64,000 bases of DNA from positions 25,622 through 89,621 of the forward strand of contig DAOUBQ010000018.1 of assembly GCA_034432755.1 (NCBI GenBank), written 5' to 3'. The stretch comes from UBA5195 sp034432755. Its GTDB lineage: Bacteria; Chloroflexota; Anaerolineae; Anaerolineales; Villigracilaceae. This document shows, in pieces, positions 16,495-24,067 of this stretch (positions within the stretch are counted from its first letter, which is position 1; each line of letters begins with the position of its first letter). The translations under genes were made by a program, and so were the position numbers. The notes below the pieces were generated by a model. That model was given only the letters and a program-made list of their open reading frames with translations, had not been told where the DNA came from and made no database searches.

Positions 16495-17994
16495 TTACGG
16501 TAATCCCACTTGCGGCAAGGTGTTGATCACTGCAATATAGGTTTCAGGCTGAAGGAGAACGGAAACCGCATAGTCTGAAGCGGATACCAGCGGCCCACTC
16601 CAAATCCCCAATGCCAAGCAAAGCGCAATCAGAATGGCCGGGGCAATCAGTTTATCACCGTTTTTGGGCTTGAATTCTGGATTCTGCTCAAACCAGATTT
16701 TCATGAACGAACGAATGACATAACTGAGCGTGATAACGCTGGCAATGCCAATGATGCCGAGCGAGAGATATTGCCCGGCTTCGATGCCGCCCAGGAAAAT
16801 CATCAGTTTACTGACAAACCCGTTTAGGGGCGGGACGCCCGCCAGCGCCATGCCGCCCAAAAGGAAAAGAAGCCCAGCGAACGGGCTGTTTTTTCCGATT
16901 CCGACGACCGCCGAAAAAGCGGCATTTTTATCGGGCGTGCGGCTGGCCATGGCGCCTGCCATCATCAGCATGGCCGCCTTTGCCAGCGCGTGATTGAAGG
17001 CGAATACCAGCGCGCCCGAAAGCGCCAGCGGGGTTCCCCAACCGATGCCAACCATGATGAACCCCAACTGACTCATCGTGGAATAGGCCAACATGCGCTT
17101 GACACTATACGTTCCGGCGGCGCCCAGGCCTCCGTAGATAACGCCGATCACGCCGACAATGACCAGCAGGGTCTTGAGCAGTTCGAAGCCCGGAAAGAGC
17201 ATGATGGTCAGGCGCAGGAAGCCATACACGCCTACCTTGACAACCACCGACGACAAAACTGCATGAACCGGCGTCGGTGCGGCGGTGTGGAAATCGGGCT
17301 GCCAGAAGTGGAAGGGAAAACCGGCGCTTTTGGTCAGAAATGTGGCGGTCAAAAAAGCCAGGCCCGCCATGGTGAGCGGGTGCGAAGGATTGGCGGCAAT
17401 CGCCTGCGACAATTGCGCCAGGTTGAGGGTGCCATGCACGGTGTACAGACTGCCAATTCCGAGCAAAAAAAGGAGGGCGCCCACTGTGCTGATAATCAGG
17501 TACTTATACGAGGCTTCGACGCCGTATTTGTCATCGGCCATGCCGGTCAGCACCGCGCCGCTGATGACGATGAGTTCGGCGAACACGAACAGGTTGAACA
17601 GGTCACCAGAGAGAAAAGCGCCGCTCATGCCGGTTGCCAGGCCGAGGAATACTGGATAAAAGGTCGGATATTGAACGACTTTTTCGATAGTGCCAGTGGC
17701 GTACAAGATTCCGGCAGAAAGCACCAACTGAGTCATGACCAGCATGAAAACACCCAGCGGGTCGGCAATCAGCGTGATTCCCGCCGGAACCGGCCACGCA
17801 CCCGATTGCAAGGCCAAAATTTCACGTCCCACGAAAACCTGCTGCGCCAGCGCCAGCGAGGACGCTAAGGCGGCGAGCATGAATCCCAGGGCAAGGCCAG
17901 CCTGCCAACGGCGATTCTTGCGAACCAGCAGGGTGACAATGACGCCTGCAAAGGGCAGGACGACAGGGAGGAGTAGAGAGGATCCAATCGCCAT
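16495..17994 (-). CDS. mrpD: Mrp Na+/H+ antiporter subunit D, first copy
   Basis: 499 residues. Starts MAIGSSLLLPVVLPFAG and shows the same series of helices as other D subunits, with NLFVFAELIVISGA (the conserved helix-5 glutamate), TKSAGFPFHFWQPDFHTAAP and VVVKVGVYGFLRL. It occupies the standard place between C and E. The ATG overlaps the last base of mrpC, so the two are translationally coupled. D subunits are homologous to the proton-pumping subunits of complex I and carry ion translocation together with A. Confidence 0.94.
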   Translation of the reverse strand: MAIGSSLLLPVVLPFAGVIVTLLVRKNRRWQAGLALGFMLAALASSLALAQQVFVGREILALQSGAWPVPAGITLIADPLGVFMLVMTQLVLSAGILYATGTIEKVVQYPTFYPVFLGLATGMSGAFLSGDLFNLFVFAELIVISGAVLTGMADDKYGVEASYKYLIISTVGALLFLLGIGSLYTVHGTLNLAQLSQAIAANPSHPLTMAGLAFLTATFLTKSAGFPFHFWQPDFHTAAPTPVHAVLSSVVVKVGVYGFLRLTIMLFPGFELLKTLLVIVGVIGVIYGGLGAAGTYSVKRMLAYSTMSQLGFIMVGIGWGTPLALSGALVFAFNHALAKAAMLMMAGAMASRTPDKNAAFSAVVGIGKNSPFAGLLFLLGGMALAGVPPLNGFVSKLMIFLGGIEAGQYLSLGIIGIASVITLSYVIRSFMKIWFEQNPEFKPKNGDKLIAPAILIALCLALGIWSGPLVSASDYAVSVLLQPETYIAVINTLPQVGLP

Positions 17995-18329
17995 TAATAC
18001 TTCAGGCCTTCGATTTCATCGCTGTCACTCGTCTTATAACGAAAACCGATAACGTAGAGCAGGCTTAGCACGAAAGCGAATCCGCCCGCGCTGATGACGA
18101 TGGCCGTCAAGACCAGTGCTTGCGGCAGAGGGTCGCTGATTTGCGCAGTATGGTTGTAGTAAGCGGCGGCAATCCCATCGTAAGCGCCTGCCGTCAGTAG
18201 AAACATGTTGACAGCGTTGGCAAGAATCACCAGGCCAATGGCAGAGCGAATGATGTTGCGCCGCAACAATTGGAATACGCCCATCGCAAACATCGCGCCG
18301 ATAGCAAGCGCAGTCAGAAAGTTCAACAT
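17994..18329 (-). CDS. mrpC: Mrp Na+/H+ antiporter subunit C
   Basis: 111 residues, three helices, NuoK-like. Family stretches: RRNIIRSAIGLVILANAVNMFLL and DPLPQALVLTAIVISA, the latter nearly invariant in MrpC. Lies 27 bases downstream of the fused A/B gene and overlaps mrpD by one base. Confidence 0.94.
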   Translation of the reverse strand: MLNFLTALAIGAMFAMGVFQLLRRNIIRSAIGLVILANAVNMFLLTAGAYDGIAAAYYNHTAQISDPLPQALVLTAIVISAGGFAFVLSLLYVIGFRYKTSDSDEIEGLKY

Positions 18330-18356
18330 AGTGAGTACCCGTTATTTCTCATAAAC

Positions 18357-21353
18357 TTAATTCTGCCCGATTTCGGCCAGCAGATCATTGCTTTCTTTAT
18401 CCGCTTCGGCGGGATGCCCGAGATTGTCGAGGATCAACACCGATGCGCCCATCACAACCAGGCAAATGGCGACTTCAAAGAGTAGAGCATTACTTAAAGA
18501 GACTCCATTGGGCAGGAATTGGGTAACTCTGAGCAAGTCATCGTAACGGATGACTGTAAAAAAGCCTCGTCCTTGCTGGCCGTTCCCAAGCAAGAAGCCC
18601 AACAGGGCATTCGCAAGGGCCAAGCCCAGCCCCAACCCAATGAAGCGCACCGGCTTGAGCCATTTCAATTTAGATTTGATGGCGTTATAGCCAAAAATGA
18701 TGTACCAACTGGCAATCGCCAGGCTGATGGTGACGCCTGCGGTAAAACCATCGCCGGGCTGGTCATGCCCATAGAAAACATGCGTGAGAGCCACAATCAC
18801 TGCCAGCGGCAACAGAGCATAGGCCAGCAAGTGCAGGAATGAGGATGTAGGCAGGCCAAACGCGCCGCGCGGCTCGCCGACCGGGTTTTGTCGCTCTGCC
18901 GGCTCAAGCTGTTCGCCTTTGTTTGCCTTGCGGACGGTATAGTGCATAATGGTGTAAATCCCCAGGGCGGCAAAAGCAAAGACCATGATTTCCAGCATGG
19001 TATCGAGCGCTCGGAAATCAACCACAATTGCACCAACAATGTCTTTGGCGCCTGTCAGCGCTTTGGCGTTTTCGTCATAATACAAGGATGCTTGCGCAGG
19101 ATGCTGGCGCGATTCGAGCGAGGCGAAGGTGATAGCAAAAACTACTGCTCCCAAAGCCAACGCAAGGAAAGCATCGCGCAGTAAACCGAATCGCGTTTGC
19201 CGCAAGGTAAATTCCTGCGCTTTTTTACGCAGCGTGCGTGGGATGATGGTCAGAATGATGACCAGGATGACGGTAGCGAGGATGTCAACCACGACCTGCA
19301 CCAGGGCCACATCAGGAGCGGGTTCCATTGCCATCCAGGCCGCCACCGCCAAACCCGAAACCCCAAAGCCGAGAATGGCGTGCAGGTCACGCAGCAGGAG
19401 AACGCTGACCAGCGACGCACCAACGGCAATCAGTAAGGCCAGGGAGCGCAGAAATACGAAAATCCAGTTCGTTTCGGGCAGGGCAAAGATGTTTTGGAAT
19501 TGCAGAAACTCGAGCGGAAGACCGCCAAACCACAAGACCATAGCAAAAGCGGTCGTCAGCATGACCCCAATGTAGAAGCGGATTTGTCCACGCTGAAGCA
19601 GGGTAGCCTGGCGCGCGCCCCATGCCAGCCCGGCGAGAGTCCCGTCATAAAGCGCGTTGACGGTCAGGTTGGGCAGGAAAGCCATCAGCGCCGGGCGAAT
19701 ACGATTGCGCTGCCAGAATAGGAACAGACCGAGCGAGACGGCCACAATCGAGAGAATCAGCGGCACGTTGATGCCCGTCCACAACGCAAGCGAGACTTTA
19801 ACTTTATCGCCATAAGCGGCTTTGGCCGAATCGGCCAGAAAGTTGGCGAGGAAGGCTGGCTCAACCGGGGTGATGCCTACCAACAGCGAGAGCAGGGCGG
19901 GCAGGGCGGGCGCGAACCAGAAACCCCACTTCGGGTCATAACCATGCGCGGGGTGTTTGAGGTCTGCCGGTTGGGCAAGGAACACGCCCCACACGAGAAT
20001 CGCCGCCTGGAACAAAATCAGCGCCCCGGCGATGACGGTTGTGAGGGGGAACAAAGTGGCGAGAGCGGCCGGCAGGCTGGGGTGGGTGGCAGAGGCCAGC
20101 AGAGTCTCTTTCGCCAGGAATCCAAACAAGGGGGGCAATCCAGCCATCGAGAGGGCGGCGATTCCCACAATCCCAAACAAGATGGGCATTTGCTTGCGCA
20201 GGCCGCCCAGTTTGCGCAGGTCGCGCGTGCCGGTTTCATGGTCAATGATGCCTGCCGCCATGAACAGCGCGGATTTGTAGAGGGCGTGCGCCAGAATGCC
20301 GATGACCAGGGCTTTGAAGGCGATTTCGGTGTCTTGGCCGATGAGCGCGACCAGCACGCCGAGTTGCGAGACGGTGGAATAAGCCAGGAGCGGCTTGAGG
20401 TCATTTTGTTTGGCGCCTAAATATGCGCCCACCAGCATGGTGGTCAGGCCAAAGAGCGAGAGCGTCCAAAACCAGGTATCGGTGCCGCCCAGGGCTGGGT
20501 TGAGCCGCGCCAGCAGGTATACTCCTGCCTTGACCATTGTCGCCGAATGCAGGAAGGCGCTGGCCGGGGTGGGGGCGCTCATGGCTTCAGGCAGCCAGAT
20601 GTGGGCCGGAAATTGGGCGCTTTTGGTGAACGCGCCCAGGACGACGAGGCTGAATAGCGCCGGGTAAAGCGGGCTGGCGGTCAGGATGTCGCGGCTGGCA
20701 AGAACGGTTTTGAAATCGGCGCTGCCGCTGAGATGCATCATGAACAGGAAGCCTGCCAGCAGGCCAATCCCGCCGCCGCCGGTGATGAACAGCGATTTGA
20801 ACGCGCCTTTACGGGCGGCTTCGTCTTTATATTTATAGCCGATGAGCAGAAAGGAGGAGATGCTCGTCCCTTCCCAGAACAGGAAGAGGGTAATTAAGTC
20901 ACCCGCCAGGACCACGCCGAGCATGGCGAGCATGAAGAGCAGAGTGTATGCAAAGAAGCGGTACTCGATATTCGAAATTCGAGATTCGCTGGTTGAGACT
21001 TCGAGTTTCGATAAATCGAAACTCGAAGTCTCGTGTCCCGAATGATCAAAGTAATAGCCTGTATAGATGACAACCAGCGTGCCGATTCCGGTAATGATGA
21101 GGCCGAACAAGGCGGAGAGGCCATCCAGGTAAAGCGAGAAGTTCAACCCCAGGGAGGGAATCCAGGGAATGGAGAATTGCAGGGCTTTTCCGTGTAGTTG
21201 GGCAGTGAAGTAAAGCAGCGCACCGAAAGAGGCAAGAGGGAAAATAGAAAGAATCCAACCGGCTTGCGGGTTACTGAGCGACGCGCGGCGCAACAAGAGA
21301 ATGACCAGAATCCCAAGGGGGAGTAGGATGAGAGGAAAGAGCAATTCAAGCAT
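18357..21353 (-). CDS. mrpA: Mrp Na+/H+ antiporter fused subunits A and B
   Basis: 998 residues. The first 760 or so form the A subunit: IPWIPSLGLNFSLYLDGLS near 62-80, GAFTKSAQFPAHIWLPEAMS near 250 and PTPASAFLHSATMVKAGVY. A DUF4040-like helical part follows, then VVDFRALDTMLEIMVFAFAA near 770. From about 830 the sequence is the MnhB domain, with FYGHDQPGDGFTAGV, so B is fused to A rather than encoded separately. Residues 104-131 are an insertion absent from Bacillus MrpA, encoded by a DNA palindrome (see repeat at 20972-21032). The complex exchanges cytoplasmic Na+ for external H+ in the membrane. Confidence 0.93.
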   Translation of the reverse strand: MLELLFPLILLPLGILVILLLRRASLSNPQAGWILSIFPLASFGALLYFTAQLHGKALQFSIPWIPSLGLNFSLYLDGLSALFGLIITGIGTLVVIYTGYYFDHSGHETSSFDLSKLEVSTSESRISNIEYRFFAYTLLFMLAMLGVVLAGDLITLFLFWEGTSISSFLLIGYKYKDEAARKGAFKSLFITGGGGIGLLAGFLFMMHLSGSADFKTVLASRDILTASPLYPALFSLVVLGAFTKSAQFPAHIWLPEAMSAPTPASAFLHSATMVKAGVYLLARLNPALGGTDTWFWTLSLFGLTTMLVGAYLGAKQNDLKPLLAYSTVSQLGVLVALIGQDTEIAFKALVIGILAHALYKSALFMAAGIIDHETGTRDLRKLGGLRKQMPILFGIVGIAALSMAGLPPLFGFLAKETLLASATHPSLPAALATLFPLTTVIAGALILFQAAILVWGVFLAQPADLKHPAHGYDPKWGFWFAPALPALLSLLVGITPVEPAFLANFLADSAKAAYGDKVKVSLALWTGINVPLILSIVAVSLGLFLFWQRNRIRPALMAFLPNLTVNALYDGTLAGLAWGARQATLLQRGQIRFYIGVMLTTAFAMVLWFGGLPLEFLQFQNIFALPETNWIFVFLRSLALLIAVGASLVSVLLLRDLHAILGFGVSGLAVAAWMAMEPAPDVALVQVVVDILATVILVIILTIIPRTLRKKAQEFTLRQTRFGLLRDAFLALALGAVVFAITFASLESRQHPAQASLYYDENAKALTGAKDIVGAIVVDFRALDTMLEIMVFAFAALGIYTIMHYTVRKANKGEQLEPAERQNPVGEPRGAFGLPTSSFLHLLAYALLPLAVIVALTHVFYGHDQPGDGFTAGVTISLAIASWYIIFGYNAIKSKLKWLKPVRFIGLGLGLALANALLGFLLGNGQQGRGFFTVIRYDDLLRVTQFLPNGVSLSNALLFEVAICLVVMGASVLILDNLGHPAEADKESNDLLAEIGQN
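20972..21032. repeat. Palindromic element inside the mrpA coding sequence
   Basis: Perfect 18-base arms at 20995-21012 and 21015-21032 (GAGACTTCGAGTTTCGAT and its complement) around a two-base loop, next to an ATTCGAAATTCGAGATTCG tract (20972-20990). The frame of mrpA continues through it and yields an extra segment at about residues 104-131. Confidence 0.85.
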
Positions 21354-21430
21354 AGGAATATTTTAGCAAAGAATCATAAAAAATACCCGCTTTTGCAGCA
21401 GGTTTTGATACTTCATTAGAATATGTTCAT

Positions 21431-22519
21431 TTACGCCCGGCGGCGGACGTGGAATTCATACCAGAGCGAGATGACAAGCGTCAGCGCGGTCAGTGGCAAG
21501 ACGAACCAGGCCATCACCATATTAACCATCGGCAGGGCATCGTGACCAGTGGCGTTCAAAATAAGATAGACCGTATACGCGATGTAGTAGCCGAAAAAAA
21601 GGAACCCCTCCCAGCGGAAGATTTGACCGCCGGTAAAAAATATCGGTAAGGATGCCAGCGCAACCGCAATCATAACCAGAAGATCGAAACGGATGGCTGC
21701 TTGCGAAACAGGTATGCCTGCCGGGACGATGATGGCGCTTAAGCCAAGCACCGCAAGCAGGTTGAAAATATTGCTGCCGACGACATTTCCTACCGCAATA
21801 TCTCGTTCGCCTTTGATGGCGGCCATTACCGAAGTTGCCAGTTCGGGCAGGGAGGTGCCAACCGCCACCACCGTCAGGCCGATGACCAATTCGCTGACGC
21901 CCAGCCAGCGGGCGACTTCCACCGCGCTGACGACCATCCAGCGCGCGCCAAGAATGAGCAGCCCCAGCCCCACCGCAACCAGGGCGATGTTCAACAGCCA
22001 GCCGCGCCAGTTCTTTTGCTCGTGTGGGGCGTATTCTTGCTCATATTCCTGCTTCACTTCCTGGCTTTCGGCGCGGCTCTGGTGAATGAGGAACCACATG
22101 TAGAGAAGCAATGCGCCAAATAGAATCAAGCCTTCAAACGTGCTTACCAGGCCATCCCATGCGAAAAAGAAGGTGACCACTGAAGCACCAATCATAATCG
22201 GCACATCCTGACGCACCACCTGCTGCTGTACCATTAACGGAGCAACGGCGGCAGAAAGTCCCAAAATCAGCAGGATATTGGCGATATTACTGCCAACGAC
22301 ATTGCCGATGGCGATATCAGGTTGGCCCGCCAGGGAGGATTGAAGATTGATTGCCAGTTCGGGGGCGCTGGTGCCAAAGGCAACCACCGTCAGCCCAATG
22401 ACCAGCGGCGAAATGCCGGCCCAGGCCGCAATGCGCGAGGCACCGCGCACCAGCCACTCTGCGCCCAAAATGAGCAAAGCCAAGCCAGCAACAAAGAAAA
22501 TCCCTGTGAGGATGGTCAT
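21431..22519 (-). CDS. CaCA-family Na+/Ca2+ exchanger (YrbG type)
   Basis: 362 residues from ATG 22519, preceded by GGAGACAAAT; an upstream in-frame ATG has no ribosome site. Two inverted halves each carry the exchanger signature: GTSAPELAINLQ with GNVVGSNIANIL in the first, GTSLPELATSV with GNVVGSNIFNLL in the second. About ten helices; an acidic loop (EVKQEYEQEYAPHEQ) separates the halves. It exchanges Ca2+ for Na+ or H+ across the membrane. It ends 77 bases before the Mrp A/B start on the same strand, so both cation antiporters may share a transcript or regulation. Confidence 0.92.
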   Translation of the reverse strand: MTILTGIFFVAGLALLILGAEWLVRGASRIAAWAGISPLVIGLTVVAFGTSAPELAINLQSSLAGQPDIAIGNVVGSNIANILLILGLSAAVAPLMVQQQVVRQDVPIMIGASVVTFFFAWDGLVSTFEGLILFGALLLYMWFLIHQSRAESQEVKQEYEQEYAPHEQKNWRGWLLNIALVAVGLGLLILGARWMVVSAVEVARWLGVSELVIGLTVVAVGTSLPELATSVMAAIKGERDIAVGNVVGSNIFNLLAVLGLSAIIVPAGIPVSQAAIRFDLLVMIAVALASLPIFFTGGQIFRWEGFLFFGYYIAYTVYLILNATGHDALPMVNMVMAWFVLPLTALTLVISLWYEFHVRRRA

Positions 22520-22672
22520 ATTTGTCTCCAAATGGATCGCGGCGACGAAAAGTCCGCCAGGAATTTTGTATGAGATAATGTCACTGATCATACCACCACT
22601 TTACCATTCTTTCTTGGTCAGCCTGGCAACCGGCCACAAACCCGAAACGACCGTGCCGGGCGCAATCATCTC

Positions 22673-22678
22673 TATAAT
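22673..22678 (+). promoter_or_regulatory. Candidate -10 box before the signalling island
   Basis: TATAAT 62 bases upstream of the receiver gene start at 22741, in the divergent gap. No clear -35 hexamer at the expected distance, so this is weak. Confidence 0.3.
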
Positions 22679-22740
22679 TTCTATCGCCGTCATGGTGAAC
22701 AGGAGTAAAATTCCTGCATACGTCCTGAAAGGATAACTCG

Positions 22741-23112
22741 ATGTTGAAAATTTTGCTGGTAGAAGACATACCCGATACAGTCGAGTTGGTGCGCAAGGCA
22801 TTATCCGCGCATGATTACGCAGTCGTCCACGCCCCCGATGCTGAAACGGGATTGCAGATGGCGCTCGACGAACATCCTCATCTCATCCTGCTCGACCTGG
22901 GCCTGCCCGATTACGACGGCCAAACCCTGGCAGGCTGGCTGCGCGCCGAACCAAGCCTGACAGGCATTCCCATTATCGCTTTTACCGCCTGGCCGCAAGA
23001 AACAGCCCGAAAAATGGTGGAAAGTTACGGCTGCAACGGGTATATCCAAAAGCCCATCCAGAAGATCAAAGATTTCGTTGACCAGATTGACTCTTTCCTG
23101 AAAACCGGCTGA
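22741..23112 (+). CDS. Single-domain response regulator (CheY-like)
   Basis: 123 residues, a receiver domain alone. Acidic pair E8/D9, phospho-acceptor D52 in LLDLGLPDYDG, T82 and K104 (IQKPI) are all present, so it should be phosphorylatable. There is no output domain; it would act by protein contact or as a phosphate relay. Start ATG is preceded by GAAAGGATAACTC. It begins the forward signalling island and is followed after two bases by a GNAT gene, probably co-translated. Confidence 0.93.
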   Translation: MLKILLVEDIPDTVELVRKALSAHDYAVVHAPDAETGLQMALDEHPHLILLDLGLPDYDGQTLAGWLRAEPSLTGIPIIAFTAWPQETARKMVESYGCNGYIQKPIQKIKDFVDQIDSFLKTG

Positions 23113-23114
23113 AG

Positions 23115-24011
23115 ATGCCTGCCATGACCGACGAAAAAATTCAACTCGTTCCAACGAGCCGCTTCACCATCGAACAATTGACCGCTATTTATAACCAGAC
23201 TCGTGTTGACTACCTGGTTCCGATGCCTATGAACGCCAAGCGCCTGGGAGATTACATCGCGGATTACGATGTAGACCTTGACCATTCCCTGGTTGCCATG
23301 CAGGGCAATGAATTGCTGGGCGTGGCGATGTTGGGCGTGCGCGAAGGCCGCGCCTGGATAACCCGCCTGGGCGTGCTGCCCAACATTCGGCGCAGCGGCG
23401 TGGGGCAGGCGCTCATGGAGGGGCTGCTCGAAAACGCAGCCAAACTCAATCGTCACTTTGTGATGCTGGAAGTCATCAAAAACAACCTCCCGGCGCATCG
23501 GCTCTTTCTCAAACTAGGCTTCCGGGAAATCGGGGAACTGCTGGTCTTGCGCCGCGCGCCAGTCCTTCCCCCACCCGACCCGGTCGTTGCCGATGCCCGG
23601 CGGCTCGAACGCATTGACGCCCTGCGCCTGGCCGGACGCGACCGCGGCACCATGCCCTGGACCAACCAATCTGAAACCCTCCTCAACGCGCAAGATGTTT
23701 CTGGGTTGGAAATTACCCTGGCCGATGACAGCCAGGGCTGGTTAATCTATCAACGCCAAAAATTTATTCTCACCCGCTTTGCCTACAAAACTGAAAGGGG
23801 AAATCCTGCAACGGTGGCCTATGCGTTCCTCTCGCACCTGCACCATCAGTACCCCCGGCTCGATACCCACCTGGAAAACATCCAGGTCAACGATCCACAC
23901 CTGTCTGCCTTTTATGAAATGGGCTATGTAGAATCTTTCCGGCGCATCGAAATGTGGCTGGGCAACCCACCGCCAGAACTACATATCAAAGCCCCCGCCG
24001 GATTGCCCTGA
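23115..24011 (+). CDS. GNAT-family acetyltransferase with a second C-terminal domain
   Basis: 298 residues. The first 160 residues are a GNAT domain: motif A is ITRLGVLPNIRRSGVGQAL near residues 76-95, holding the R-x-x-G-x-G/A acetyl-CoA loop, followed by EVIKNNLPAHRLFLKLGF. The C-terminal 130 residues (from about 165) resemble a degenerate second GNAT fold ending FYEMGYVESFRRIEMWLG. Substrate unknown. An alternative start at the ATG nine bases later is equally possible. The close link to the receiver gene suggests its activity may be tied to signalling, but that is an inference. Confidence 0.85.
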   Translation: MPAMTDEKIQLVPTSRFTIEQLTAIYNQTRVDYLVPMPMNAKRLGDYIADYDVDLDHSLVAMQGNELLGVAMLGVREGRAWITRLGVLPNIRRSGVGQALMEGLLENAAKLNRHFVMLEVIKNNLPAHRLFLKLGFREIGELLVLRRAPVLPPPDPVVADARRLERIDALRLAGRDRGTMPWTNQSETLLNAQDVSGLEITLADDSQGWLIYQRQKFILTRFAYKTERGNPATVAYAFLSHLHHQYPRLDTHLENIQVNDPHLSAFYEMGYVESFRRIEMWLGNPPPELHIKAPAGLP

Positions 24012-24067
24012 AACGGTTGCGCAGGCTGACAATATCATATTGAAAGCAGGACGAAGCAGTCTGATGG

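Noticed and set aside
16990..17868. A 292-codon forward frame
   Set aside because: Antisense shadow of mrpD, without ribosome site or recognisable motif.
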